From positions 170,464 through 234,463 of the forward strand of contig JAFDWX010000006.1 of NCBI GenBank assembly GCA_018268255.1: a stretch of 64,000 nucleotides of DNA. Reading direction: 5' to 3'. Both the position numbers and the translations under genes were made by a program. The stretch's first letter is position 1. Every line of letters begins with the position of its first letter. This document shows, in pieces, positions 1-9,603 of this stretch. The notes below the pieces were generated by a model that had not been told where the DNA came from, ran no database searches, and saw only the letters and a program-made list of their open reading frames with translations. The stretch comes from Armatimonadota bacterium. GTDB lineage: Bacteria > Armatimonadota > Fimbriimonadia > Fimbriimonadales > Fimbriimonadaceae.

Positions 1-2043
1 GACGTTGCCGATATCCCACTTCAGGATTTCTACAGCAGACTCGCATCCGAGTGTGAAGCCGAGTGGACGACAGAGAATGGGAAGTTATTCCTTAAGCAAC
101 TTGCTAGAAATCAGGTCAGGAAGTCTAAGGCGGAAGTAGAACAGACAGCCAAACGATTGCGTGAAGGCATCGATAAGCTTAAGAAACAAGTTCCCACAGA
201 TCAAACCGACGAGCAGCTTGAAAAACTTGCTAAGGACATGGGCGTCGCAGAAAAGGCGATGCAGGAATACGATGGCAATGGCGAATATCCCTGGCAAAAG
301 TATCAAAAACTACAAAGCCAGCAACCCATTCGACGTGCTGCTGTGGAGATCATCTCTCAACTGAGTATCGAACAACTGGCCCAAATGCTTCCTGGAGATC
401 GGCTCGTCTTCACCTATCACCCCACCCGAATGCAGCGTCAACTGCCAGCCAATTCACAACAAGTTTTCAAGAAATATCTTGATCAACAGGCGAAGTACAG
501 TATCTATCAGCAACAGGTACAGCGCGAGATGCACCCGGAGTGGTACGGGTCGAGTGGAGACGATTTTACGCCTGTGGCGCCGATAACTGACGCGCGAGAT
601 GTTTCTTTAGTGATCGCCCTGCCCGAAGCGCTGAACTCACCTGCGAATTTTCAGATCAAATTTCAATACGCCGTGCAATATCCTGGTTCGGCAGACGATA
701 CCCCCCAGGCCCTGCCTGCAAATTACCAGGCTGAATCTTTTGATCTAAACCTCACCGAGATGGATCCGGAGACTTTTGCAGATCTTGAAAAGAATTATCA
801 CGCTCCGGAAGGTGGTGATAAACCGCTAGAACTTTCTGCTGAAACCCAAGTGTATATCGACGCTCTTAAGGCGATAAAAGACCCTGCCAAGCGAACAAAG
901 GAACAATTGGATCTGATTGGCAATCCGCAAGTTTATGAGCCCTTAAGCTACTTACCCAGCGAGATTTTGCTCACGTATTCTAAGTGGAAAAAAGCCCAAG
1001 TTCTGCTTAAGATGTCCGATATGCTTTGGATGTTGGGAGGTTGGGATGGGTTCTTTGAAAAGACCTTGGCCGGCATCGACAAGTTCATGACTGTGTACAG
1101 AGAATTTCACGGTCTTGAAATCCGCGATGGTTGGTTGATTCAAGATACAAAGCAAGTCTTTTGGGACCAGCTCCCCAAGACCAATCTCAACCGGTCGGAA
1201 ATTGGGAAAGTGATCCGTGCCTCGATCGCGTCAGGCGATTTTGATCTGGACTCTTTTGCAGAGCTCGTTGCGCACACTCCTCGCGAAGATGGCGGTTCAT
1301 TAAGCCTGGCTGAGCAGGTAATTCGATCCTCTGGGATTACGCAGAATCAGTACTCTATGGAGCGAAACTACTCAGTATTACGTTTCTACGGCTCGTTAAC
1401 TCCTGACCAAAGAAAACTTCTGAGGGATGGGGGATCGATACGATATGGCTCCTTGGATAACGCACAACGAGAAGCCGCATTTCAGCTGGTTTTTGGTGCA
1501 GATGCTCGGCTGAAGCCGCTCAACCAGGAAAATGTCCCGGTTCAATCAGGGGATGATAGCTTCTACGAGTACGGAATTTACTCTGACGGAAATCCAGGGA
1601 GCGAGCCGACGACCGTTTGGCCAACAGGTTTTCCGGATACGGCGGTCATTACCGGTAAGGCCGGGTCCAGTGTTCTGTTACGTCCTATCCGACCCAATCA
1701 AGACTATTTTGAAACGTGGACAATCAACACTGCTGGGCAGCAATTGTACTATTTTGACCACCCCGAAAAGTTTGAATGGATTCGTGACCAAGAGAAACCG
1801 ACTAAGTTCTCTATCATTAACACATCGGACATGTACTTCTCGATTCCGATCTCCAAAACACTAACTGCGGAATACCGGATGAGAAATCTCAAACCTGCAG
1901 GAAATTCCCAATCGCTTTCCCTGAATGAACTTCCTACAGAGATTCAAGCGGCTATTAAAAAGTCCTACGATGAAGCGGCGGCGAGTTACAAGGACTACAC
2001 GCCAGGCCAAGACTCGATCCCAAGGGCTAAACCCAAACCCTAG
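1..2043 (+). CDS. hypothetical protein, 5' end outside window
   Basis: The frame is open from base 1, so the true start lies upstream and at least 680 residues are visible. A TTG at 157 could serve as a start, but the reading frame before it continues without a stop and looks like coding sequence rich in Lys, Glu and Gln. I do not recognise the family. The visible part begins with a charged, probably helical stretch (about residues 40-110) and continues as a mixed globular protein with no transmembrane segment and no familiar catalytic motif. The C-terminus is Pro/Lys-rich. The stop codon overlaps the stop of the convergent livG by a few bases. The function is unknown. It could be a lineage-specific structural or exported protein, since its N-terminus (and any signal peptide) is not in the window. 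Confidence 0.8.
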   Translation, partial: DVADIPLQDFYSRLASECEAEWTTENGKLFLKQLARNQVRKSKAEVEQTAKRLREGIDKLKKQVPTDQTDEQLEKLAKDMGVAEKAMQEYDGNGEYPWQKYQKLQSQQPIRRAAVEIISQLSIEQLAQMLPGDRLVFTYHPTRMQRQLPANSQQVFKKYLDQQAKYSIYQQQVQREMHPEWYGSSGDDFTPVAPITDARDVSLVIALPEALNSPANFQIKFQYAVQYPGSADDTPQALPANYQAESFDLNLTEMDPETFADLEKNYHAPEGGDKPLELSAETQVYIDALKAIKDPAKRTKEQLDLIGNPQVYEPLSYLPSEILLTYSKWKKAQVLLKMSDMLWMLGGWDGFFEKTLAGIDKFMTVYREFHGLEIRDGWLIQDTKQVFWDQLPKTNLNRSEIGKVIRASIASGDFDLDSFAELVAHTPREDGGSLSLAEQVIRSSGITQNQYSMERNYSVLRFYGSLTPDQRKLLRDGGSIRYGSLDNAQREAAFQLVFGADARLKPLNQENVPVQSGDDSFYEYGIYSDGNPGSEPTTVWPTGFPDTAVITGKAGSSVLLRPIRPNQDYFETWTINTAGQQLYYFDHPEKFEWIRDQEKPTKFSIINTSDMYFSIPISKTLTAEYRMRNLKPAGNSQSLSLNELPTEIQAAIKKSYDEAAASYKDYTPGQDSIPRAKPKP

Positions 2044-2837
2044 ACAGCTTCGCCGAGGTACGCCTCGATCACTTTGGGGTTGTTGCGAATCTCGGCGGGA
2101 CCACCCGATGCTATCTCGACGCCGTGGTCGAGTACCACGATCCGTTCGCACAGGTTCATCACGAACTTCATGTCGTGTTCGATCAGAAGGACGGTCTTGC
2201 CAAATTCATCTCTGATTCTGCGTACGGTACGCATCAACTGCTCGGATTCCTGAGGATTCATACCCGCAGCGGGTTCGTCCAGCAGCAGAAGCGTTGGGTC
2301 GGTGGCCATTGCTCTCGCAATTTCGAGACGCCTTTGCTTTCCGTAAGGCAAGTCGCAACTTCGCACGTCAGCAATATCCTCCAGGTCCATCACTTTGAGC
2401 AGTTCCAATGCGCGAGCCCGGATTTCACCAGTCTCCTTAATTGCCGAAGGTAAATAACTCAGCGCGGAGATGAATGAGCTTTTTTGCCGAAGCGAGCCTG
2501 CCACCACAACGTTCTCTAATGCGCTCATCGAGCTAAAGAGCCGAATGTTTTGGAAAGTTCGAGCGATTCCCATTTCGCAGATACGATTGGGCGCCTGTCC
2601 GTTGAGTACAGTGTCTCCGAACTTAACGACTCCTGCAGTGGGCTTATACACGCCGGTAATCAGATTAAAGCAGGTGGTTTTTCCCGCTCCGTTCGGTCCG
2701 ATAAGTCCGAAAAGATCGCCCGATTGAATCGAGAAACTCACGTCTCGGACGGCAAAGAGCCCGCCAAAGCGGATGGTGGCCTTATCAAGGGTAAGGACGG
2801 CCTGGCTCAAGCCTCTGACCTCCTCAGCGAGCCCCAT
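2040..2837 (-). CDS. livG: branched-chain amino acid ABC transporter, ATP-binding protein LivG
   Basis: This is a cytoplasmic ATPase that powers import of branched-chain or related amino acids through LivH/LivM. The 265-residue length is normal for LivG. Visible motifs are Walker A ([11 protein letters not shown]), a signature-like [14 protein letters not shown] and Walker [14 protein letters not shown], followed by the switch His in LLIEHDM. The C-terminal [15 protein letters not shown] and VIEAYLG endings are typical of LivG rather than LivF. The start ATG lies inside the end of livM (31-base overlap), so translation is probably coupled. It is the last gene of the minus-strand operon. Its stop overlaps the stop of the convergent unknown gene, and no livF follows. 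Confidence 0.93.
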   Translation of the reverse strand: MGLAEEVRGLSQAVLTLDKATIRFGGLFAVRDVSFSIQSGDLFGLIGPNGAGKTTCFNLITGVYKPTAGVVKFGDTVLNGQAPNRICEMGIARTFQNIRLFSSMSALENVVVAGSLRQKSSFISALSYLPSAIKETGEIRARALELLKVMDLEDIADVRSCDLPYGKQRRLEIARAMATDPTLLLLDEPAAGMNPQESEQLMRTVRRIRDEFGKTVLLIEHDMKFVMNLCERIVVLDHGVEIASGGPAEIRNNPKVIEAYLGEAV

Positions 2838-3973
2838 CCGAACTCTCGATGACCGAGAAGTCCTTGAGGGCGAACCAACATCAGAACGACGAGGGTCACG
2901 GCAAAAATCACCAATCGAATGCGCGATCCATCAGTCGAGGCGTTTGCCAACGTTGGGATGAACGCGAGCACCTTACTGAGCACCACAGTGAGTATGATGC
3001 TGCCGATGATCGCACCGGGGTAAGCAATCCGTCGGGTCGATGGAGTGTGCACGTGCTGGCTGACGTAGCGGACTGCAACGACTCCTGCAATGATCGAAAT
3101 CGCCGCAGCGACGAGCCCCGCCATGGAAATCTGTTGGATATCCCTGAGGAACTCAGGCAGTGTTGAGAGGAGAATAGCTGCAATTACCGATCCGGTCACG
3201 CTTCCGGAACCTCCCAGCACGACCATCGTGAGAATGATGAACGAGACGTCCATGGTGAACATAGTTGGGATCAAGAAGCCCTCGTAGTGGGCGAGAAATC
3301 CTCCCGCCATTCCCGCAAACGCCGAGCCAAGGACAAAAGCCGCCACTTTGGTCCGAGTGACGTTAACTCCCATCGCCGAACTCGCAATTTCGTCCTCACG
3401 GACGGCGAGAAAACCGAGGCCATGAGCGGTTTGGAGGAGGTTGCGGCACACTGCGATGCTCGTGATCGCAAGGAGCCATGCAAGCCAAATCATGGGTGTG
3501 CTCATCTTAGGCTCGACAGCCATGCCACTGGCGGCTCCAACGACCTTAAGGTTTTGCGTTACGATGCGGATGATCTCTCCGAACCCGAGGGTGACGATTG
3601 CGAGATAGTCACCTCGAAGCCGCAAAGAGGGAAGTCCTACCACGAGTCCTGCCACACTGGCCGTTACGCCTCCCACCAGCATCATCAACGGAATCCACAA
3701 AGCGAGCCCCAAAGGCTGCGATTTGTAGAATGTCACTGTCGCCAATCCCGCGGCATAGGCCCCAACCTGGTAAAAAGCGGCGTGCCCAATCGAAAACTGA
3801 CCAGTGATTCCATTAATCAGGTTCAGGCTCACCGCAAGGGTTATGTAGAGTGCGGCCAGCACCACCAATCGAACGATGAAGTCCTTTAGATTTTCCTTGG
3901 CGAACCAATCAATCAGGAAGCAGCCTCCGACTGCCAGGGCGATAGAGGCCAGTCGACGAATCCAGAAGCTCAA
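2807..3973 (-). CDS. livM: branched-chain amino acid ABC transporter permease LivM
   Basis: This is a membrane permease subunit of the LivHMGF-type importer. It is 388 residues, somewhat longer than the usual 300-350. It is strongly hydrophobic with about nine or ten predicted membrane segments. The family hallmarks are SLNLINGITGQFSIGHAAFY near the N-terminus and the ATPase-coupling loop VREDEIASSAMGVNVTRTK. The C-terminus ends in RPQGLLG, shared by LivH and LivM. Extra length lies near the C-terminus, where a hydrophilic stretch and an additional hydrophobic segment precede the final helix. The start is TTG, and its last bases form TTGA with the livH stop (4-base overlap), preceded by an AAGG-type ribosome site. 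Translation coupling to livH is likely. Confidence 0.92.
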   Translation of the reverse strand: MSFWIRRLASIALAVGGCFLIDWFAKENLKDFIVRLVVLAALYITLAVSLNLINGITGQFSIGHAAFYQVGAYAAGLATVTFYKSQPLGLALWIPLMMLVGGVTASVAGLVVGLPSLRLRGDYLAIVTLGFGEIIRIVTQNLKVVGAASGMAVEPKMSTPMIWLAWLLAITSIAVCRNLLQTAHGLGFLAVREDEIASSAMGVNVTRTKVAAFVLGSAFAGMAGGFLAHYEGFLIPTMFTMDVSFIILTMVVLGGSGSVTGSVIAAILLSTLPEFLRDIQQISMAGLVAAAISIIAGVVAVRYVSQHVHTPSTRRIAYPGAIIGSIILTVVLSKVLAFIPTLANASTDGSRIRLVIFAVTLVVLMLVRPQGLLGHREFGWGSLRRSEA

Positions 3974-5139
3974 ACCTTTTCCACCTTTGCAGATCCCAAA
4001 AGGCCGCCGGGCCGGAACATCAAGACTCCGATGAGGATAAGGAAGGCAACAGCATCCTTATAGTCTCCCCATCCCACCCAAATAACGAGCGATTCGGCGA
4101 CGCCCATGAGGAGCCCTCCCAGAACCGCGCCAGGGATGTTTCCGATTCCGCCCAGAACAGCTGCGACAAAGGCCTTAACTCCAGGCAACAGGCCGTAAAA
4201 CGTGTCGATTTTTACTCCGCTGATGAACGTCGCGCTCATCATGGCCCCCGCTCCCGCCAACGCGGATCCCAGGATGAAAGTGAACGTGACCGTGGAGTTC
4301 ACGTTGATTCCCATCAACGATGCGGAGTCGAAGTCGTGTGAGACGGCTCGCATCGCGCGGCCCTGCTTGGTGAACATGACCAAATGTCGGAGAATCGCCA
4401 TGAGGAACATGGTGACCACAAACATAATAAGCTGGCCTTTGGGAATTGTGACGGAGACTCCAGAGTTTGCGGCAGCTCCTTTTGCTTCCTCATAGGCATT
4501 GCGGGCCTCAAAGTAGTTGTTCCTGAGCGCGGTGACAGTCGGGCCAGGTTCTTCGCCCGATGGAACGCCCGACAATGCCTCGTTGTAGGCCTTTTCCGTA
4601 GCAGTAGCCTCTGCTTCTAAACTCGACGCTTTATCTGCCAGCGGTTTCGCAGGAGGCTTGAGATAAAAGGTCATGCTGTCAGAATAGGGATTGACCTTCG
4701 CGTTAATGTTTGGCGGAGGCGCAACCGGCAAAAAGAGCTGCCCCCCGAATTGAAGCAGGAGCGAAAGTCCGATTGCCGTGATCAAGCTTGCGATTCGTGG
4801 CTCATTCCGTAATGGTCGGTAAGCGAATCTCTCCAAGATGACGCCCACCAGAGCACTGACGGTCATGCTGGCCAGAAGCATGGTGGGAAGCGCCCACCAA
4901 AACGTGTGGACTGGAGCGACCTGATTGCCGTAGATCAGCCAGGAAACAAAGAGGGCCGTATACGCGCCGAGCATGTAAACCTCGCCGTGAGCGAAGTTGA
5001 TCAGCCGCAAAACGCCGTAAACCATCGTGTAACCCAGCGCGATCAGCGCATATAGGCTACCGATGAGGATTCCATTTACAACCTGGGCCGGCAGGGAGCC
5101 AAAATTGACCCCTGCCGCAAACAAATGGTCAACTGCCAT
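3970..5139 (-). CDS. livH: branched-chain amino acid ABC transporter permease LivH with a long extracytoplasmic insert
   Basis: This is the partner permease of LivM. The N-terminus shows the LivH signature (LIGSLYALIALGYTMVYGVL and NFAHGEVYMLGAY), and the coupling loop reads KQGRAMRAVSHDFDSASLMG. The C-terminus reads MFRPGGLLGS. At 389 residues it is roughly 90 longer than a typical LivH. The extra sequence is an Ala/Glu-rich, probably helical block at about residues 141-230, placed between two membrane segments where normal LivH has a short outer loop. It contains LADKASSLEAEATATEKAY and repeated EA/NA spacing that suggests an antiparallel coiled coil. The ATG overlaps the stop of the binding-protein gene by one base (TAATG). 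Confidence 0.92.
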   Translation of the reverse strand: MAVDHLFAAGVNFGSLPAQVVNGILIGSLYALIALGYTMVYGVLRLINFAHGEVYMLGAYTALFVSWLIYGNQVAPVHTFWWALPTMLLASMTVSALVGVILERFAYRPLRNEPRIASLITAIGLSLLLQFGGQLFLPVAPPPNINAKVNPYSDSMTFYLKPPAKPLADKASSLEAEATATEKAYNEALSGVPSGEEPGPTVTALRNNYFEARNAYEEAKGAAANSGVSVTIPKGQLIMFVVTMFLMAILRHLVMFTKQGRAMRAVSHDFDSASLMGINVNSTVTFTFILGSALAGAGAMMSATFISGVKIDTFYGLLPGVKAFVAAVLGGIGNIPGAVLGGLLMGVAESLVIWVGWGDYKDAVAFLILIGVLMFRPGGLLGSAKVEKV

Positions 5140-6410
5140 TATTTAGACTCGAAGTAATCGTAGGCTTTCTTAAAGACCTGGAAGCCTTCGCTCGCGGGAC
5201 GGATTTCCACGACCAAGGCTCGCTTCGGTGGGTTTCCGTTGTGGCCTTTGAGCGTGATTTCGCCGCTGACGCCCTGCAACTTGTCCACATTCTCGATTTC
5301 CTGGATCAAGCTTGCAGAATCTAGGGTTTTGCATCGCTTCAGCGCATCGATAGCGACCAAAGCCGCATCGTAACCGAGTGCAGCCATGGTGGTGCTGGGC
5401 TCTTTGCCGTACTTGGCTTTGAACTTATCCAGGAACATCTTGACTTCGGGACGGGCTTCCTTATTGTTGTAGTGGTTGCAGAAGTAGGAACCAATGATCG
5501 CATCGCCACCGCTCTGAAGGATGGCGCTGGAATCCCAGCCGTCGCCGCCAAAGAACTTGGCCGTGATCCCTGCTGCTCGTGCCTGCGCCGCTAGCGGACC
5601 CACCTCAGGGAAGTAGCCACTCATGAAAATCCCTTGAGGATTCGTAGATTTCAACTCCGTAAGCTGGGCTTGGAACTGGGTGTCGCCGGTTTGATAGCTA
5701 ACCTCGGAGACGATCTCCCCGCCAAGTTTCAGAAAGTACTGCTTGAAGCTCTCGCTGAGACCTTGGCTATAGGGCTGCTTCTTATCCGTGATGATGGCGG
5801 CCTTGCGAATCCCCTGATCTTCGTATGCAAATCGAGCCATCACTGGGCCTTGAAAATCGTCCGTGTAGCAGACTCGCCATACGTTGGCGCCGATGTCCGT
5901 CAATGTAGTCTTCGTTGCGCCAATCGCGATGACGGGAATTCCTTTGTCGAACGCTGGTCGCGCGATCTGTTCTGTATTTCCGCTGGAAACTTCTCCCAAC
6001 ACGCCAAGGACGCCCTCGCCCATGAGCTTTTCGCCCGCAGTCTTTGCAGCCTCCGGTTTGCTCGCGCTGTCTTCCATCAGCAGCTCGATTTTCTTACCGT
6101 TCAGTCCGCCTGCGGTATTGAATTCGTCGATGGCGAGTTTTGCTCCGTAGTAGCTGTCATCTCCCCACGGCTTCAGGTCGCCCGTCACGCTGGCGACAAC
6201 TCCCAACTTGATCGTGTCTCCGGATTGGCTGTTGCCCTTACCAGTCGGGGTGGGCCGTTTGCCTCCAGATCCCGAGGAAGAGGCGTTCGTGGAAGTTGAA
6301 CTGTTATCCGAGGTCGCTGCTTTCTCGGCATCGCTCTTGCAGCCGACCATCGACAATGCCATCGCTCCGCCGAGCGCGGCGGTCCAGAACATCGAGTACT
6401 TGTAATTCAT
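5139..6410 (-). CDS. branched-chain amino acid ABC transporter substrate-binding lipoprotein
   Basis: This is a type 1 periplasmic binding protein of the LivJ/LivK family, 423 residues. The N-terminus is a lipoprotein signal (lipobox SMVGC, Cys at about residue 24), followed by a Ser/Gly/Pro-rich linker and then the binding fold starting at IKLGVVASVTGDLKPWG. The usual family landmarks follow: AKLAIDEFNTAGGLNGKK, GEVSSGNTEQIARPAFDKG and AALGYDAALVAIDAL. The start is set by a strong ribosome site (AGGAGGT, six bases before ATG). It is the first gene of the liv operon, as expected for the receptor that is made in excess. The ligand cannot be read from the sequence; branched-chain or other amino acids are the family default. 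Confidence 0.92.
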   Translation of the reverse strand: MNYKYSMFWTAALGGAMALSMVGCKSDAEKAATSDNSSTSTNASSSGSGGKRPTPTGKGNSQSGDTIKLGVVASVTGDLKPWGDDSYYGAKLAIDEFNTAGGLNGKKIELLMEDSASKPEAAKTAGEKLMGEGVLGVLGEVSSGNTEQIARPAFDKGIPVIAIGATKTTLTDIGANVWRVCYTDDFQGPVMARFAYEDQGIRKAAIITDKKQPYSQGLSESFKQYFLKLGGEIVSEVSYQTGDTQFQAQLTELKSTNPQGIFMSGYFPEVGPLAAQARAAGITAKFFGGDGWDSSAILQSGGDAIIGSYFCNHYNNKEARPEVKMFLDKFKAKYGKEPSTTMAALGYDAALVAIDALKRCKTLDSASLIQEIENVDKLQGVSGEITLKGHNGNPPKRALVVEIRPASEGFQVFKKAYDYFESK

Positions 6411-6586
6411 TTGGCACCTCCTAGTGTCCGGCTGCTTGAGCGCGGCCGGTATCCAATGTTAATGTTTCCGATTCTAGCCCACAGGACGTCTTTCTGCCTG
6501 CAATTGCCCCGATTTTTTGCGCAGGATGCACCTTTGAGGCAGAATCGCTCGTACCTGAGCCATAGTTAAGGCACAGAGGATTTTTT

Positions 6587-7450
6587 ATGTCGGAAGAAAC
6601 ACAAGGCCTTTTGCAGGAAGCCACGACGCTTGTTCAGGAACAGCGATTTCAGGACGCCAGAAGCCGTATTGAGCAGGTTCTGGCAGCTGAACCTCAAAAT
6701 ACCGATGCAATGGTGCTGCAAGGCATCTGTCTTGCCCAGTTGGGCATGAAGGACGAAGCCACCAGCTCCTTCCAACGCGCCCTTTCTGTGGATCCCTCGA
6801 ACACAAAAATTCTTTACAATTTTGCGACCCATCTCTACCAACTGGGTCGTAAGCAGGAGGCGCTCAGTTACGCTAAGCAGGCGGTGGCGCTCCAGCCCGA
6901 GCATAACTCCGCAGCCCAGATGGTTTCGCTGATCGAAACGGAGCTTCAACAGCCGGCTGCGCCCGGAATGGCACCCCCAGTAGTGCCCGGAAGTCCTGCT
7001 GAGCAATCGGGCTATGCGCAGGGCCAACCCTACTCCGGTTACACAAGACCGGACGTTTATGGCACTCCCCCACAGGGAGGTGGCATTCCTTTTGTTCGGA
7101 AGATGGGGAACACATGGACCATCATCGGGTGGTTCTTCGCGATCCTGGCGGCGGTGCTCTTTGTATACAACTTGGTTCACATGATGCCGTACATATCACA
7201 GATCATGGCGGCAACGCAGAAGGGCCAGACAGAAATGAACAGGATTACGACAGAAATGCAAAAGGACGTAAACATGTTCGCCCAGATATTGGGATGGGTC
7301 AGTCTCCTCGGTGCGATGGTTTGGGCAATCTTGGATTTGGTAGACCGGCGCGGTAATTTCCTCTGGCTTCTCGGCATCATCCCGTGCTCGTGCTGTGGTG
7401 CGCAGTTCATCGTCTTGCCGATCTACTTGCTGTTCGGTCGAAAATCATAG
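6587..7450 (+). CDS. TPR-repeat membrane protein
   Basis: 287 residues. Residues of about 5-115 form three tetratricopeptide-like helical pairs (for example QNTDAMVLQGICLAQLG and NTKILYNFATHLYQLGRKQ), which normally bind other proteins. A Pro/Gly/Tyr-rich linker (about 118-168) follows. The C-terminal half carries about three hydrophobic segments (near 175-195, 228-248 and 258-282) ending with the cluster PCSCCGAQF. The TPR part is therefore probably cytoplasmic and tethered to the inner membrane. It stands alone between the divergent liv operon and the downstream protease-like gene. The ATG is preceded by AGAGGA at suitable distance. The role is unknown. Confidence 0.8.
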   Translation: MSEETQGLLQEATTLVQEQRFQDARSRIEQVLAAEPQNTDAMVLQGICLAQLGMKDEATSSFQRALSVDPSNTKILYNFATHLYQLGRKQEALSYAKQAVALQPEHNSAAQMVSLIETELQQPAAPGMAPPVVPGSPAEQSGYAQGQPYSGYTRPDVYGTPPQGGGIPFVRKMGNTWTIIGWFFAILAAVLFVYNLVHMMPYISQIMAATQKGQTEMNRITTEMQKDVNMFAQILGWVSLLGAMVWAILDLVDRRGNFLWLLGIIPCSCCGAQFIVLPIYLLFGRKS

Positions 7451-7483
7451 TCGCAAAGTTCAAACGTCTATCGTAGAGTTAAA

Positions 7484-8662
7484 ATGGCCATGATTTCTGC
7501 GTTGCTTGTTGCTGGGCTACTTTCTGCCCCCCTCACCAAAACCATCGATGTTCCGTTTTCGGTCACCGACGATGCTTTGATCGTTGATGCTGTGCTGAAC
7601 GGCAAAAAGACCAGCTACATGTTCGATACTGGCTTTAGCGGCACGATCGTGCTCGACAGCCCCATCGACATCGGTAAGCCCGACGGAACCATTACCTTGC
7701 GCGACTTCGTCGGCGAGTTCCAGGCGGAAACGGTGAAAATCAAGTCGTTGAAACTCGGCGACCTTGAAGTCGACGCGGTGGGGAAGACGGTTGTTAAGCA
7801 GCCGAGCAACCGAATATCCGAGCAGTACAACCATCGGTGCGATGGAATCATGGGCCTGGAGGTCGTGAGCAAATACGTCACGGAAATCAACTTCCAAAAT
7901 AAGAAGTTTATTTTTCACCCGGATAGCTACGACATATCATCCAAAGTGCCCGATAACAAGACCACCTTTTTGGCGAAAATGTTGCCATTAGGAAACACGT
8001 CCATTGAACTCTCGGTTGAGACTCTTGCTGGAAAATCCATGGTTCTCGCGCTCGATACGGGCAACGCGTTTTACGGAACAACCCACAAAGATGTGTTGGA
8101 GCGCGTGGGGATTTGGACGCCGGGTAAGCAGCCGGAGTTCATGAAAATGGCGGGAGTCGCCTCTGGTGCGGTTGAGAGTTTCTACATGATGATGCCGGAG
8201 ATGAAGATTTTCGGCGTGCCAGTGAAACAGAGCGTGTGGTCGATCATCGACCTGCCGAGCAGCAGCGCAGACCACGACGGCACGATCGGATTCGGCTTCC
8301 TGAAGAACTTCAATATCACCATAGATCTGAAACGCAGACGTGTCTGGCTTGAAAAGTTCACCGAGGAGGTGGGCAACCAACCAGAGGCGGAAGTTGGTCT
8401 TTCTGGCGCTTATGACGACCAGACGGATCGCATTTTGGTCTATTACGTGACGCCGAAAGGCCCCGCCGACAAGGCGGGAATCAAACGCGGAGATCAGATT
8501 CTTGGAATCGATGGCGAAGATCCGGGCCAAATCAACTTTCGCGATCTGATGAAAATGATGCAGGGGCCAAAGGGCAGCGTCGTCGATCTAGCCATTTCCC
8601 GTGATGGCACGCTGATGCGAATCAAAGTCACCCGGGATTTTATGATCAACGGTATGAAATAA
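7484..8662 (+). CDS. retropepsin-like aspartyl protease with C-terminal PDZ domain
   Basis: 392 residues. A short hydrophobic N-terminus (ISALLVAGLLSAP) suggests export. Two aspartyl-protease-like halves are visible: MFDTGFSGTIVLDSP near residue 46 and ALDTGNAFYGT near residue 190. Each carries the D-T-G motif of the catalytic pair. A PDZ domain fills about residues 305-385, with KAGIKRGDQILGIDGE and the conserved Gly-Asp. Proteins of this architecture are usually annotated as clan AA aspartic proteases; whether this one cleaves peptides is inference. The 3' end overlaps the convergent uracil-DNA glycosylase gene by 17 bases. An in-frame ATG at 7490 is an alternative start. Confidence 0.82.
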   Translation: MAMISALLVAGLLSAPLTKTIDVPFSVTDDALIVDAVLNGKKTSYMFDTGFSGTIVLDSPIDIGKPDGTITLRDFVGEFQAETVKIKSLKLGDLEVDAVGKTVVKQPSNRISEQYNHRCDGIMGLEVVSKYVTEINFQNKKFIFHPDSYDISSKVPDNKTTFLAKMLPLGNTSIELSVETLAGKSMVLALDTGNAFYGTTHKDVLERVGIWTPGKQPEFMKMAGVASGAVESFYMMMPEMKIFGVPVKQSVWSIIDLPSSSADHDGTIGFGFLKNFNITIDLKRRRVWLEKFTEEVGNQPEAEVGLSGAYDDQTDRILVYYVTPKGPADKAGIKRGDQILGIDGEDPGQINFRDLMKMMQGPKGSVVDLAISRDGTLMRIKVTRDFMINGMK

Positions 8663-9305
8663 AGCTGGATACAACTTCATCCAGCATCTCCTCTGTCAGC
8701 CGACCCGTAAACGTGTTTTGCTGGCTGGGGTGATAACTCCCAATCACGCGCGTTCCGTTAGAGAGGTCGACGTAGGTGCCGTGCCCGAACTCGGGCAATG
8801 GCCTGAGACCATACGTCTTCATCACCTCAGTCCAAGCGATGGATCCCAGGCACAGGACCGATTTCCATACACGGCCCCTGATCAGAAGCTCGAGATACTC
8901 GTGACAAGACACCACCTCCAGTGGGAATGGCTTGTTATCCGGAGGAGCGCAGTGATTGACGGCCGTGATCAACACGTTTTTCAGGGTAAGCCCATCATCG
9001 ATGTGCAAACTGTTGGGCTGATTGGCGGCGCCCGCCCGGTGGAGCGCGCGATACAGCCATTCACCGCTTCGGTCTCCCGTGAACATGCGTCCCGTTCGGT
9101 TGGCACCGTGGGCTGCTGGTGCCAAGCCGACGATCAGGCGTTCTGCTGATGTGTCACCAAAGTTCGGTACGGGTTTGCCCCAGTAGGCGTCGTCGGAATA
9201 GGACCTTCTCTTATCCCTTGCAACCTGGGCACACCAGGTTCGAAGGCGCGGGCAACGGTCGCACGAGACAATGCGATCATTCAGAGCCGAAATGCTCAGA
9301 TCCAT
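8646..9305 (-). CDS. uracil-DNA glycosylase, family 5 (UDGb type)
   Basis: This enzyme removes uracil and other deaminated bases from DNA to start base-excision repair. The family-5 motif is clear in GLAPAAHGANRTGRMFTGD, followed by the later active-site segment GSYHPSQQNTFTG. Cysteines that hold the 4Fe-4S cluster in families 4 and 5 are present: SCDRCPRL near the N-terminus and HCAPPDNKPFPLEVVSC in the middle. I chose ATG at 9305 (219 residues) because homology begins there; an upstream in-frame start at 9356 adds 17 non-conserved residues. No repair genes lie nearby, so it is probably transcribed alone. Confidence 0.9.
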   Translation of the reverse strand: MDLSISALNDRIVSCDRCPRLRTWCAQVARDKRRSYSDDAYWGKPVPNFGDTSAERLIVGLAPAAHGANRTGRMFTGDRSGEWLYRALHRAGAANQPNSLHIDDGLTLKNVLITAVNHCAPPDNKPFPLEVVSCHEYLELLIRGRVWKSVLCLGSIAWTEVMKTYGLRPLPEFGHGTYVDLSNGTRVIGSYHPSQQNTFTGRLTEEMLDEVVSSFISYR

Positions 9306-9603
9306 GTACCGTAAAGTTTGACCCAAAATCCGGGACAAAGGGCGTTCCTTTTTCACTCGGAATCGCCCAGTGTCACACTCTTTCCAGCATTAGCGAGGTC
9401 AACAAGCTCATGCCGTCCGGATTTCTCGTCTCCTAACGGACGAGGTTCGAGACGCGCGCACGGACTGGCAGACAAACAATCTTCCGGCGCACGACTCTCA
9501 TACATCATTGGCTAGCTTTGCAAAAATCGCCACCTCATTTCTGCTGGATCTAACAATTTTGGGGGGCGTTCGCACAGGATGCCAGCGATGCCACAATAGG
9601 GTC

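Noticed and set aside
6454..6470. Shared TATCCAATxTTAA motif upstream of the liv, dockerin and 63-kb genes
   Set aside because: Similar words occur near 6454, 18976 and 63203, but they differ in orientation and distance to the starts, so chance similarity is more likely than a regulatory site.
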